Positions 1 to 8,072 are shown, counted from the first letter of the stretch. The stretch is DNA of 54,588 nt from an uncultured Muribaculaceae bacterium (GCA_910583795.1 CAJTZQ010000016.1:1-54588), one strand, 5' to 3'. Numbers and translations are program-made. Notes: generated by a model not told the origin, from the sequence alone.

Positions 1-83
1 AAAATCTGTCTGACAAATCTTCTCAATTCCTTCGACAAATAAATTTAAACAGTTTTTTAGTTTTTCTGTTTGTTTTGATGTTG

Positions 84-91
84 CAAAGTTA
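84..91 (-). promoter_or_regulatory. Probable -7 box for a leftward gene beyond the window
   Basis: On the minus strand these bases read TAACTTTG, matching the Bacteroidota -7 consensus TAnnTTTG. No clear TTTG lies 19-21 nt upstream, so only the -7 element is supported. The gene it would serve lies left of base 1. The remainder of 1-206 holds no gene. Confidence 0.4.
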
Positions 92-145
92 TAGCACCAC
101 ACTGCAATAGTATTGCAGCTTATTGTTAATATGTATTAAAAGAAA

Positions 146-179
146 GTGGTTTCCAAAACGATATCGTTTTGGAAACCAC
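146..179 (-). terminator. Perfect 34-bp palindrome, probable terminator of the YccA-like gene
   Basis: Two 17-base arms (GTGGTTTCCAAAACGAT and its exact complement) meet with no spacer. It sits 27 bp after the stop of the minus-strand YccA-like gene, and on that strand the hairpin is followed by TTTCTTTTAAT, as in an intrinsic terminator. Short ATTATCA tandem units (about 186-208) lie between it and the stop codon. Confidence 0.7.
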
Positions 180-206
180 CTCCCTTTATTAATTATCAAT
201 TATCAA

Positions 207-929
207 TTAGTCACGTGAGCCGCCTCCGAAGATACGGAGAAGGAAGAGAAAGAGGTTGATGAAGTCGAGGTATAGGTTGAGTGCACCTATTGTAGCTAGT
301 TTGTCGGCAAGCTGCGGTTCGATATTTGCAGTGGCAAGACGCTTAACTTGCTGAGTGTCCCATGCGGTAAGACCTGTGAATATCAATACTCCCACTATAG
401 AGATTATCCATTCCATTGTGCTGTTTGCCCAGAAGATGTTGACTACGGAAGCAATGATGAGTCCGATAAGAGCCATCATCAGATATGCTCCCATCTTAGA
501 TAGGTCGGATTTTGTGAAATAACCATACACAGACATTGCTCCGAATGTACCGGCAGTTATAAAGAATGTATAAACGATTGTCCCTAATTTATAGGCGATG
601 AATATCGGCGCCAACCAAACGCCCATTATTGCAGAGAACACACAGAAGAGGAGCAGGCATGTGGATGTAGACATTTTTTCCAAACGAGCCGGAAGAATCC
701 ATGCCATGGCAAGCATAGCGATGAAAAGTCCCCAGAAAATTATCTTGTTCCCGAAAATTGCATGCATGGCTGTTGCGCTCGACGCTACTCCGAGGGCACA
801 GAATGCAGAGATTAGAAGACCGATGAACATGCGCACGTAGACGCGTTTCATCACAGCGTTGACTTGGTTGACTACCGCGTTTGATCCATAGAATGGAGGG
901 GGAGTCATGTTTTGATTCCAGTTGTCCAT
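207..929 (-). CDS. Bax inhibitor-1/YccA family inner-membrane protein
   Basis: A very hydrophobic protein of about 240 residues with seven likely membrane helices and the C-terminal pattern LYLDFINLFLFLLRIFG typical of the Bax inhibitor-1/YccA (UPF0005) family. Characterised members are inner-membrane proteins; YccA modulates FtsH protease and others have been proposed to leak ions. I chose the start at 929 (MDNWNQ), because the 13 extra residues from the ATG at 968 precede the family-like N terminus and lie beside an intergenic hairpin. The gene is alone on its transcript: it lies 203 bp or more downstream of argS on the same strand and is followed by a palindromic terminator. The family is clear; the physiological role is not. 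Confidence 0.9.
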   Translation of the reverse strand: MDNWNQNMTPPPFYGSNAVVNQVNAVMKRVYVRMFIGLLISAFCALGVASSATAMHAIFGNKIIFWGLFIAMLAMAWILPARLEKMSTSTCLLLFCVFSAIMGVWLAPIFIAYKLGTIVYTFFITAGTFGAMSVYGYFTKSDLSKMGAYLMMALIGLIIASVVNIFWANSTMEWIISIVGVLIFTGLTAWDTQQVKRLATANIEPQLADKLATIGALNLYLDFINLFLFLLRIFGGGSRD

Positions 930-965
930 ATTAGTAATTGTTTTGAAAATTCTTAATATATTATT

Positions 966-1025
966 CAACTTTCACAAGTGAAAGTTGAGGGTTAAGAGGT
1001 TATAAGGTTAAAGGGTTAACCTTTC
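966..1025 (+). repeat. Intergenic hairpin repeat, copy 1
   Basis: A 10-bp perfect stem (CAACTTTCAC, AA, GTGAAAGTTG) is followed by AGGGTTAAGAGGTTATAAGG and then TTAAAGGGTTAACCTT. The same arrangement recurs at 11378-11435, with different but still paired stem bases. It lies between the argS stop and the YccA-like start. Confidence 0.75.
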
Positions 1026-1125
1026 TATGTGTTTAGTTTTTTGTTGACTATTATATAAGACAACAAACAATGTGCCAAGTTTAGTTTAATGCGGAACGAA
1101 AAGAGTTAAAGGAATGAAAAATGGA

Positions 1126-1168
1126 GAAAAAGGAAAATTTATCCATTTATCAAATGAAATTCCCTTTT
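1126..1168 (-). terminator. Probable intrinsic terminator of argS
   Basis: Just past the argS stop, the minus strand folds as CATTT-GAT-AAATG enclosed by AAAGGGAATTT and AAATTTTCCTTT with a bulge, and runs into TTTTTCTCC. The hairpin is AT-rich, so only moderate strength is expected. Confidence 0.5.
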
Positions 1169-1171
1169 GCA

Positions 1172-2947
1172 TCACATGCGTTCCGGCATTTCCATGCCGA
1201 GAAGGCTGACACCGGCTTTCAAAGTCCTTGCCACCACAGCCGAGAGAATAAGACGAAGATTACGTTTGTTTTCATCCTCCTCTTTGAGAATTGAATAGTC
1301 GTGGTAGAACTGATTGTATTCCTTGGCGAGGTCGTAGCAATAATTGGCTATAAGCGCCGGAGAATAACTCTTGCCTGCCTCCTTGACAACAGAGGGAAAA
1401 TCAGCCACTTTCTGAATAAGGGTTGATTCCTTCTCATTAGGCACTGCATCTGGAGTGGAGTTCAGATCCACGCCTCCGGCACGACGGATGACAGACTGAA
1501 TGCGTGCGTATGTGTATTGGAGGAAGGGTCCGGTGTTTCCGTTGAAGTCGATAGATTCTTTAGGATTGAAGAGCATATTCTTCTTGGGATCCACTTTCAA
1601 AAGGAAATATTTCAGAGCACCGAGACCTACCATACGTGCCACTTCAGCAGCTTCCTCCGCCGGCATATCGGCGAAACGGTCGGCAGAAGCTTCACGTGCT
1701 GAATCAACCATCTGCTCGATCAGGTCGTCTGCATCGACTACGGTGCCTTCGCGAGATTTCATTTTGCCTTCCGGAAGTTCGACCATGCCGTAAGAGAAAT
1801 GTGTCAGATCCTTACCCCATTTAAATCCAAGCTTGTCGAGAAGGAGGGAGAGCACCTGGAAATGATAATTCTGCTCGTTACCCACCACGTAGATCATCTT
1901 GTCGATCGGGAAATCCTGATAACGGAGTTTTGCCGTGCCTATGTCTTGAGTCATGTAGACGGAAGTGCCGTCAGCGCGGAGGAGGAGTTTGTGGTCGAGA
2001 CCGTCGCCGGTAAGGTCAGCCCATACGGAACCGTCTTCTTTACGATACATGATCCCTTTCTCTATGCCCCCAAGCACAAGGTCTTTCCCTTCGAGATAAG
2101 TGTCGCTCTCATAATAAATTTTGTCGAAGTCAACACCGAGACGTTTGTAAGTCTCATCGAACCCCTCGTAAACCCAATTGTTCATAGTTTTCCATAAGGT
2201 GCGCACCTCTTCGTCGCCGGCTTCCCATTTGCGAAGCATTTCGCGAGCCTCAAGCATGAGCGGGGACTGAGCCTCGGCGTCTTCTTTTGAAAGCCCTTGC
2301 TCCATTAGCTGCCTCACTTCTTCCTTGAAGTGCTTGTCAAACTCCACATAAAAGTCACCGATAAGATGGTCTCCCTTTTTCCCGGTGGATTCAGGAGTAG
2401 CCCCGTTGCCCCATTTCTTCCAAGCAAGCATAGACTTGCAGATATGGATGCCACGGTCGTTGACGATATTGGTCTTGATGACCTTGTGCCCGTTTGCCTG
2501 AAGAATACGTGAAAGAGAATAGCCAAGGAGGTTGTTGCGCACATGCCCGAGATGGAGCGGTTTATTAGTGTTGGGTGAAGAATATTCCACCATCACGAGA
2601 TCTGAATTCTCATTGGCGGCAGTGATCCCGAAATTCGGGTCAGCCGCAATTTCATGAAGCACGCTGCGCCAGAAAGCAGGGTCGACGGTAATATTCAAGA
2701 ATCCTTTCACCACATTAAACTTCTCCACGGCGGGTTCGTTCGCCACGAGCCATTCACCGATTTCAGTAGCTGTGGCTTCCGGAGATTTGTGTGATGCTTT
2801 CAGATAAGGGAACACCACGATAGTAAGGTTTCCTTCAAATTCCTTACGTGTTGCCTGCGGAACAATTGAAGTCGGGTCGATTTCGGAGCCGTAGAGCTGT
2901 GATATGGCTTTAGCCACAGCTGCGGCGATTATGGATTCTACTGTCAT
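1172..2947 (-). CDS. argS: Arginyl-tRNA synthetase
   Basis: Cytoplasmic class I aminoacyl-tRNA synthetase that charges tRNA-Arg. At 591 residues it has the normal family length. The HIGH signature is HLGH at residues 132-135, preceded by SSPNTNKP. The KMSKS-type loop is KMKS at 395-398, within GKMKSREGTVVDADD. An N-terminal tRNA-recognition domain (about 1-90) and a C-terminal anticodon-binding helical domain ending in LLGMEMPERM are present. The ATG at 2947 gives the usual family N terminus. It has its own promoter at 3037-3068, partly inside the terminator of the upstream HU gene. Confidence 0.98.
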   Translation of the reverse strand: MTVESIIAAAVAKAISQLYGSEIDPTSIVPQATRKEFEGNLTIVVFPYLKASHKSPEATATEIGEWLVANEPAVEKFNVVKGFLNITVDPAFWRSVLHEIAADPNFGITAANENSDLVMVEYSSPNTNKPLHLGHVRNNLLGYSLSRILQANGHKVIKTNIVNDRGIHICKSMLAWKKWGNGATPESTGKKGDHLIGDFYVEFDKHFKEEVRQLMEQGLSKEDAEAQSPLMLEAREMLRKWEAGDEEVRTLWKTMNNWVYEGFDETYKRLGVDFDKIYYESDTYLEGKDLVLGGIEKGIMYRKEDGSVWADLTGDGLDHKLLLRADGTSVYMTQDIGTAKLRYQDFPIDKMIYVVGNEQNYHFQVLSLLLDKLGFKWGKDLTHFSYGMVELPEGKMKSREGTVVDADDLIEQMVDSAREASADRFADMPAEEAAEVARMVGLGALKYFLLKVDPKKNMLFNPKESIDFNGNTGPFLQYTYARIQSVIRRAGGVDLNSTPDAVPNEKESTLIQKVADFPSVVKEAGKSYSPALIANYCYDLAKEYNQFYHDYSILKEEDENKRNLRLILSAVVARTLKAGVSLLGMEMPERM

Positions 2948-3036
2948 TTGTTTTTGTTTTGTTTTGTTAATTTAAGATTGCTCGCTTCACTCGCACCACA
3001 ATCAAGATCGTTTTGAAATAAACACCTTCTAAGGTG

Positions 3037-3068
3037 CAAAATTAACAAAAAAAGAGCGCTCCCGCAAA
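3037..3068 (-). promoter_or_regulatory. argS promoter (Bacteroidota type)
   Basis: On the minus strand TTTG (3068-3065) is followed after 20 nt by TAATTTTG (3044-3037), the expected -33/-7 spacing. Transcription would start near 3030, about 80 nt before the argS ATG. The -33 box lies in the loop of the HU terminator at 3052-3084. Confidence 0.75.
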
Positions 3069-3084
3069 TTGCAGGCGCGCTCTT
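3046..3084 (-). terminator. Intrinsic terminator of the HU gene
   Basis: On the minus strand AAGAGCGC (3084-3077) pairs with GCGCTCTT (3059-3052) and runs into TTTTTTTG. It is 64 bp past the HU stop, with no gene between. Confidence 0.85.
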
Positions 3085-3147
3085 GTTCTTTTTGGGGATA
3101 AAAGAGTTAATTATTCAAATAATAACCCGATTCGCTTAAATCACAAA

Positions 3148-3411
3148 TTACTTGCCGAGACCGTCAGCCGGTTTGAATTTAACTGCCTTGCGGGCAGCGA
3201 TAGTGATTTTTTCCTTTGTCTGCGGATTGATGCCCGTACGCTCCGGTTTCTCCACAACAGAGAAAGTGCCGAATCCGAGAAGCTGAACCTTGTCGTCGTT
3301 GGCGAGAGCCTGAGAGATAGATTCAAGACAAGCGTCGAGAGCTGCCTTTGCAGCAACTTTATTTATTTCCGCTTTAGCAGCGATTTCATTGATAAGATCT
3401 CCTTTAGTCAT
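3148..3411 (-). CDS. HU/IHF family DNA-binding protein
   Basis: A nucleoid-associated protein of 87 residues. It shows the HU layout: N-terminal helices (MTKGDLINEIAAKAEINKVAAKAALDACLES), the GFGTFSVVEKPERTGINPQT saddle and arm with the family's GRNPQT-like turn, and a basic C-terminal strand (AARKAVKFKPADGL). HU dimers bend and compact DNA. It is monocistronic, with a promoter at 3443-3473 and a strong terminator at 3046-3084. Bacteroidota usually carry several HU paralogues, so I do not assign hupA or hupB. Confidence 0.95.
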   Translation of the reverse strand: MTKGDLINEIAAKAEINKVAAKAALDACLESISQALANDDKVQLLGFGTFSVVEKPERTGINPQTKEKITIAARKAVKFKPADGLGK

Positions 3412-3442
3412 GATTTCAATATGTTATTTGTTTAAATTGTGG

Positions 3443-3473
3443 CAAATATACAACTTTCTAAGTGTTACAACAA
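3443..3473 (-). promoter_or_regulatory. HU gene promoter
   Basis: Minus strand: TTG (3473-3471), 20 nt, then TATATTTG (3450-3443). This predicts a short 5' leader before the ATG at 3411. The interval 3412-3745 otherwise holds only the AAAGTATGTTTACTTTT-type motifs, a small GTTATGG/CCATAAC hairpin near 3595-3615 and the GH3 terminator. Confidence 0.7.
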
Positions 3474-3523
3474 TTATATGAGCAAAAATATTATAAAACC
3501 TCACATTTTTTGTAGAAAACACT

Positions 3524-3692
3524 AAAAGTATGTTTACTTTTAACATTAAGAAATCTTTAGAAGTCTTTTTGGTTTGTTTTAAGCCTTCATTCAGTCGTTA
3601 TGGAACCCCATAACTCCTTCACTCAGTCTCAAAACAACCTCAAAAACTCTTTCTAAATATTAACTTATGCCAAAAGTAAACATACTCTAAAA
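3524..3692. repeat. Inverted pair of a 15-bp motif (AGTATGTTTACTTTT) in the HU-GH3 gap
   Basis: The motif AGTATGTTTACTTTT near 3526-3543 reappears as its exact complement AAAAGTAAACATACT near 3670-3688, about 130 bp away. A near-identical third copy (AAAAGTAGACATACTCTAAG) lies at about 11551-11570, upstream of ribD. Between the inverted copies is a 7-bp hairpin (GTTATGG/CCATAAC). No ORF lies between them. Confidence 0.6.
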
Positions 3693-3706
3693 TATGGAAT
3701 AAAGAT

Positions 3707-3734
3707 GAAATGGCACGTGAATACGCGCCATTTC
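3707..3734 (-). terminator. Probable terminator of the GH3 gene
   Basis: GAAATGGC (3707-3714) pairs with GCCATTTC (3727-3734), 11 bp beyond the GH3 stop. On the minus strand it is followed by ATCTTTATTCC, a weak T-rich tract. Confidence 0.6.
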
Positions 3735-3745
3735 AATATTATTTG

Positions 3746-6088
3746 TCAGGGAATATTGGGTGTGTCCCATACTTTTGTCTCAGTGCAGACAGCGTTTACT
3801 TGCTGATTTCCGATTGTGAATCTGAAATCTCCTTTTTCAACAGTCCATTTGCCGTCATAGTTTACAAAAGCAAGATCGCTCGCAGGAATCTTGAAGTCAA
3901 CTTTCTTTGTCTCCCCCGGTTTAAGATTAATTTTATCAAACCCTCTTACCCTCAAGACATCAGGAGTGATTGAAGCCACAAGGTCAGAGCTATATAAAAT
4001 CACAGGCTCCATCCCTTCCACGCTTCCTGTGTTGGTGACAGACACGCTGACAGTGATGTCGTCAGCAGGAGTGAATTCAGTTTTGTCGATCGTGATGTCG
4101 GAATAATTGTATGTGGTGTAGCTCATACCGAATCCGAAAGGCCATTGCACGTCGATGTCTGCGCTGTAGTTATAAGCTCCGCTCATAGTTTCCACAGATT
4201 CGCTTGGTTTGTGGTCGTATGTGGCAAGAGCGTTGATCCATTTGGGATAGGTGTAAGGCAACTTGGCACTGAAATTTCGTTTGCCTGAAAGGAGGAGGGC
4301 AAGGGCGTCGCCCCCATAGTTGCCGGGGAGGAGGACGTTGACAACAGCTTTTGCAAAGGGCTCGATCTCTCGGATGATGCGCGGACGTCCTTCGTTAAGA
4401 ACGAGCACGATAGGTTTCCCTGTGGCTGCAAGAGCCTTCACGAGGGCAGACTGGTTGGCTGATATAGTCAGATCGTTGGTGTTGCCAGGAGTTTCACAAT
4501 AAGAGTTTTCACCGATGCAAGCCACAATCACGTCTACGCCACGCGCGGCAGCGACAGCACGTTCGATTCTAAGATTCTGTTCAAGTTCCCATTTGCCATA
4601 GTCTTGCACATAGTCCATGCCTTGCTCAAGCACCACGTTTGAAGCTCCATATTCGTTGCAAAGTGCTTCGTAGATAGTGTTGTACTGTTCGTGGAACTTT
4701 GGATTATCAACGCCTTGCCATGTATAAGACCAGCCTCCGTTGAGAGAGCGCATGGTGTTGGCGTTAGGACCTGTGACGAGGATACGCTTGCCTTGGGCGA
4801 TAGGAAGGGCATTGTCTTCGTTTTTGAGAAGGATTTCGCTCTGTACAGCCAGTTCAAGAGCCTTCGCAGCATGGTCGGCACTTCCGAAGAGAGGATAATC
4901 CTTTGGATTGGTCGCGGGATTTTCGTATAGTCCGAGACGAAGCTTGAAGCGGATGATACGGGAAACGGCATCGTCGATACGCTCCTGAGAAACCTTCCCT
5001 TCTTCGACAAGCTCTTTCAGGAGGGTGCAGAATTCCATATCGTAAGGAGTCATAGACATGTCGATGCCGGCATTGATAGAGAGCATGATAGCCTCTTTAT
5101 AATCGGCAGCGATCTTGTCACGTTTCCAAAGATTGTGAATGTCAGCCCAATCTGTCACGATCATACCGTCCCAATTGAGACCTTCCTTCAGCCATTCAGT
5201 CAGCATTTCATAGTTTGCATGGAAAGGCATACCGTTGTTGATGCCGGAATTTACCATCACGGAAAGAGCCCCTGCACGGATTGCCTCCTTATAAGGCTGG
5301 AAATATTTTTCGCGGAGATCTACGGGATTGATGGAAGAGGGTGTACGGTCTTTTCCTGTCACAGGATTTCCGTATGCCATGTAATGCTTGAGGCAGGCAC
5401 CCACGTTTTGAACCCCGATATGGTTAGGGTCGTCTCCCTGATAACCTTTCACCATTTCCACCGCCATTGCTCCGTTGATGTATGGATCTTCTCCAAAACT
5501 TTCCCAGATACGGCTCCAGACAGGGTTTCTTCCAAGATCCATCACCGGATTGTAGACCCAAGGAATCGCACAGGCACGAGATTCGTATGCCGTGATTTTT
5601 GCACCTTCGCGCACGAGATCACGGTTGAAAGACGCCGCCATGTTGATTTCCTGCGGGAACAGTGTGCCACCTCGCGTATAGGTGGTACCATGATTCTGGT
5701 CAACGCCAAACACATCCGGAACGCCGATGTATTTCATGGAAGCTTCCTGAATGCCATTTATTATGCGATACCAAGTGTCAGGATCTTGAGCCTCACCCAT
5801 CGGCGTGTTTAAAACAGAACCGACACGATATTTTTCAAAAGCGTTTTTCACTTTTTCGCTGTCGAGCTCCACCTTGCCATTCACGAGGGAATCGACAGTA
5901 ATCACATCGATATTGATTTCACACATCTGTCCGACCTTGTCGTCTAAAGACATCCCGGATACAATTTCTTTCACTTTTTTTTCCAGGTCGTTGTCTGACG
6001 GGATAGCGGGTGACATCCCACCGGTAGATGAGTTCCTACCGCATGCCATTGCGAGGAGTGCGATAGTTGCGATTGTCAGTTTTTTCAT
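3746..6088 (-). CDS. Secreted lipoprotein glycoside hydrolase family 3 (beta-glucosidase-like)
   Basis: A 780-residue GH3 enzyme, probably cleaving beta-linked glucosides or xylosides at the cell surface or in the periplasm. I start it at 6088 (MKKLTIATIALLAMAC) because that gives a lipoprotein signal with cysteine at residue 16; the ATG at 6124 adds 12 residues before the signal. The catalytic nucleophile is probably Asp313 in MIVTDWAD; KHY at 234-236 is the conserved substrate-pocket motif. The C-terminal GH3 domain follows, then a fibronectin-III-like domain (about 670-770, VTVSVSVTNTGSVEG to LKPGETKKVDFKI). It stands alone, with no SusC/SusD partners in view, so substrate cannot be read from context. 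A -7 box at 6224-6231 and a leader hairpin at 6177-6209 precede it. Confidence 0.95.
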   Translation of the reverse strand: MKKLTIATIALLAMACGRNSSTGGMSPAIPSDNDLEKKVKEIVSGMSLDDKVGQMCEINIDVITVDSLVNGKVELDSEKVKNAFEKYRVGSVLNTPMGEAQDPDTWYRIINGIQEASMKYIGVPDVFGVDQNHGTTYTRGGTLFPQEINMAASFNRDLVREGAKITAYESRACAIPWVYNPVMDLGRNPVWSRIWESFGEDPYINGAMAVEMVKGYQGDDPNHIGVQNVGACLKHYMAYGNPVTGKDRTPSSINPVDLREKYFQPYKEAIRAGALSVMVNSGINNGMPFHANYEMLTEWLKEGLNWDGMIVTDWADIHNLWKRDKIAADYKEAIMLSINAGIDMSMTPYDMEFCTLLKELVEEGKVSQERIDDAVSRIIRFKLRLGLYENPATNPKDYPLFGSADHAAKALELAVQSEILLKNEDNALPIAQGKRILVTGPNANTMRSLNGGWSYTWQGVDNPKFHEQYNTIYEALCNEYGASNVVLEQGMDYVQDYGKWELEQNLRIERAVAAARGVDVIVACIGENSYCETPGNTNDLTISANQSALVKALAATGKPIVLVLNEGRPRIIREIEPFAKAVVNVLLPGNYGGDALALLLSGKRNFSAKLPYTYPKWINALATYDHKPSESVETMSGAYNYSADIDVQWPFGFGMSYTTYNYSDITIDKTEFTPADDITVSVSVTNTGSVEGMEPVILYSSDLVASITPDVLRVRGFDKINLKPGETKKVDFKIPASDLAFVNYDGKWTVEKGDFRFTIGNQQVNAVCTETKVWDTPNIP

Positions 6089-6176
6089 CTGATAATATTT
6101 TAGGTGAATTTTTGGGTAATTCATGTTTCATGGACCATAAACCTGCATTAAAAAAGGTAGCAGGATAATTGAATCC

Positions 6177-6209
6177 GAATAAGGACGCCCATAAAACGGC
6201 GTCTTTATT
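6177..6209 (-). promoter_or_regulatory. Stem-loop in the 5' leader of the GH3 gene
   Basis: AATAAGGACGCC and GGCGTCTTTATT form a 12-bp stem with one G-U pair around an 8-nt loop. It lies between the predicted -7 box (6224-6231) and the ATG at 6088, so it is probably transcribed in the leader. Function unknown. Confidence 0.5.
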
Positions 6210-6223
6210 AGTTAGTAGTGTGG

Positions 6224-6231
6224 CAAAGGTA
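6224..6231 (-). promoter_or_regulatory. -7 box for the GH3 gene
   Basis: The minus strand reads TACCTTTG, matching TAnnTTTG. No TTTG at the standard distance was found. It implies a leader of about 130 nt. Confidence 0.45.
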
Positions 6232-6313
6232 GCAATTAATTCCAAAGAAAGAAAGTTTTAAGAGATAAAAATCATAATAAATTTTAAAGATGATGGATGA
6301 GTGACGATCCCGG

Positions 6314-6345
6314 TTTGTCAGAGACATTAAAAATTGCTATATTTG
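6314..6345 (+). promoter_or_regulatory. Promoter of the rhomboid operon
   Basis: TTTG (6314-6317), 20 nt, TATATTTG (6338-6345): an exact Bacteroidota promoter. Transcription would begin about 6350-6353, at or after the first in-frame ATG (6350). A purine-rich AGAGGAGG (6365-6372) precedes the ATG at 6377, so the promoter and ribosome site together favour 6377 as the start. Confidence 0.8.
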
Positions 6346-6376
6346 CAGCATGTTTGGAAGCAACAGAGGAGGTTTT

Positions 6377-7117
6377 ATGTCGGCAATTCCGCCTGTGACA
6401 AAAAACCTGATAATAATCAATCTTATAGTATGGCTGGCGGAAGCCATATTTCCACGTTTTTCCGACACTATAGTAAGAGTGTTGGGACTACATTTTGTGT
6501 CGGCGTCTGATTTCAATCCTATTCAGGTGCTGACATATATGTTTGTGCATGCGCCACAAAATCCGTTTCATGTTTTTTTTAACATGTTTACATTATGGAT
6601 GTTCGGCTCTACACTTGAACGAGTTTGGGGAAGCAAACGTTTCTTTGTCTTCTATTTTGTCTGTGGTATAGGAGCCGCGATAGTGCAGGAAGTGGTATGG
6701 GCGATGACGTGGATGCATGAATATGTAGATGGCATCGCAAAACTCAACGGGCTTACCTACGACCATATGAAAAGCATAGTGGAATCCGCGCTGGCAAATG
6801 GAGATGGCGATTTTCTGTCAGCCGTGGCTCAATATAAAAGTCAGATCGTCACCATCGGTGCTTCGGGAGCGGTGTTCGGACTTTTATTAGGTTATGCTTT
6901 TGTTTTTCCCAATCAGCCACTCTACCTTTTTTTCATTCCGGTTCCAATCAAAGCCAAATATATGATGATCGGGTATGGAGTGATAGAATTTTTCTTAGGG
7001 GTTGGAGCCAACGACATGATCGCTCATTTCGCACATTTGGGAGGAATGCTGTTCGCTCTTGTCATATTGTTGTATTGGAGAAAGAAAGGAATTTTACGAG
7101 GTGACAGCTTTTATTGA
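6377..7117 (+). CDS. Rhomboid family intramembrane serine protease (first of two)
   Basis: A polytopic membrane protease of 246 residues that would cleave transmembrane substrates within the bilayer. The dyad is visible: Ser163 in GASGAVFG and His220 in AHFAHLGG; Asn69 in HVFFN fits the oxyanion-side residue. An extra hydrophilic stretch of about 50 residues (MHEYVDGIAKLNGLTYDHM onward) lies in a loop before the serine helix and is longer than in E. coli GlpG-type cores. The start at 6377 follows AGAGGAGG and fits a transcript starting near 6350. The next rhomboid gene overlaps its end. Confidence 0.92.
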   Translation: MSAIPPVTKNLIIINLIVWLAEAIFPRFSDTIVRVLGLHFVSASDFNPIQVLTYMFVHAPQNPFHVFFNMFTLWMFGSTLERVWGSKRFFVFYFVCGIGAAIVQEVVWAMTWMHEYVDGIAKLNGLTYDHMKSIVESALANGDGDFLSAVAQYKSQIVTIGASGAVFGLLLGYAFVFPNQPLYLFFIPVPIKAKYMMIGYGVIEFFLGVGANDMIAHFAHLGGMLFALVILLYWRKKGILRGDSFY

Positions 7118-7994
7118 AAAGACAAAGAGAGTCTGCGGTTCCGGAGTGCTTGCCTGGCTCCTTATTCTGAACTGTTGTTTATTCCTGGTTTTATGGATCA
7201 CAGTGATGGTGGGGAACTATTTTGGCGCACCCGGTAATTTCACGATGCAATGGCTTTGTATCTCATCGTCGGTGCCTGATGCCTTGACCCATGCATGGAC
7301 CGCGCTCACATACATGGTGACTCACTATGATTTTCTTCATCTCCTTTTCAACATGCTTTGGCTGTTCTGGTTTGGCAAGATATTGATGACCACCCTGACA
7401 GACCGGCATCTGCTATGGCTTTATATAGGAGGTGGTTTGGTAGGTGCAATATTTTATATAGGAGTGCAGGCTGCCTCTCCAGGTCTGTCGCCGGCGGGAA
7501 CATATTTATGTGGGGCATCCGCCTCGGTGTTGGCAATTATGACGGGAGCAGCCATGCGCACACCGGATCTGAGGTTGTATCTTCTGGTTTTTGGAGAAGT
7601 GAAACTGAAATGGATAGCGATAGGATGCATATTGCTGACATTTGCTGGTATCGGGGGAGGCAATACCGGAGGACAGGCGGCCCATGTGGGAGGTGTCTTG
7701 TTTGGGTTAGCTTTCGCATTTGCATTGAAAAAAGGTTTTGATCCGGTGAAGAAAATGAATGAGGAGGTAAAAGTGCGCAGAAAGGCAGTCCTTAAGGTTG
7801 TTGATACACCATTGCGACGAAGCAATGTGGTTCGCGACGGACACGCCGTGGCTAAAGCGGCTTCCGGCAAACTCTCAGACGCCGGAAGGCTTGATGCCTT
7901 GCTTGATAAGATAAGACTATCCGGCTATACGTCTCTCACGGAGACAGAACGCAAGGAACTTAATGCATTGTCGCAAAGACTTAATTCCAATTAG
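7101..7994 (+). CDS. Rhomboid family intramembrane serine protease (second of two)
   Basis: About 297 residues from a GTG start at 7101, which overlaps the end of the first rhomboid gene by 17 nt; the only upstream alternative in frame is a TTG at 7059. Catalytic residues are Ser140 in GASASV, His195 in AHVGG and Asn84 in LLFNM, so both copies look active. After the last membrane helix there is a soluble basic tail of about 80 residues ending in a helical pair (LDALLDKIRLSGYTSLTETERKELN, split here as LDALLDKIRLSGY and SLTETERKELN), a C-terminal module I recall from Bacteroidota rhomboids. Co-transcription with the first copy and the downstream EEP gene is likely. Substrates are unknown. Confidence 0.88.
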   Translation: MTAFIEKTKRVCGSGVLAWLLILNCCLFLVLWITVMVGNYFGAPGNFTMQWLCISSSVPDALTHAWTALTYMVTHYDFLHLLFNMLWLFWFGKILMTTLTDRHLLWLYIGGGLVGAIFYIGVQAASPGLSPAGTYLCGASASVLAIMTGAAMRTPDLRLYLLVFGEVKLKWIAIGCILLTFAGIGGGNTGGQAAHVGGVLFGLAFAFALKKGFDPVKKMNEEVKVRRKAVLKVVDTPLRRSNVVRDGHAVAKAASGKLSDAGRLDALLDKIRLSGYTSLTETERKELNALSQRLNSN

Positions 7995-7999
7995 CTGAT

Positions 8000-8072
8000 G
8001 TCGTTAGTTGATTAGTCGTTAGTTGGTTAGTCGTTAGTCATTAGTTATTAGCTGATTAGTCATTAGTAATTA
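8000..8072 (+). repeat. Imperfect 14-15 bp tandem repeat, five units
   Basis: Units of the type GTCGTTAGTTGATTA occur at 8000-8014, 8015-8029, 8030-8043, 8044-8058 and 8059-8072, with drift to GTCATTAGTAATTA in the last. It fills most of the gap between the second rhomboid gene and the EEP gene. No coding potential. Confidence 0.75.

Noticed and set aside
1799..2197. 132-residue plus-strand ORF inside argS
   Set aside because: Antisense to the catalytic core of arginyl-tRNA synthetase.
5135..5812. 225-residue plus-strand ORF inside the GH3 gene
   Set aside because: Antisense shadow of a well-supported GH3 domain; its translation has no recognisable domain and no promoter or leader of its own.
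8000..8072. CRISPR array
   Set aside because: Units are 14-15 bp, contiguous without spacers, and no cas genes are present.
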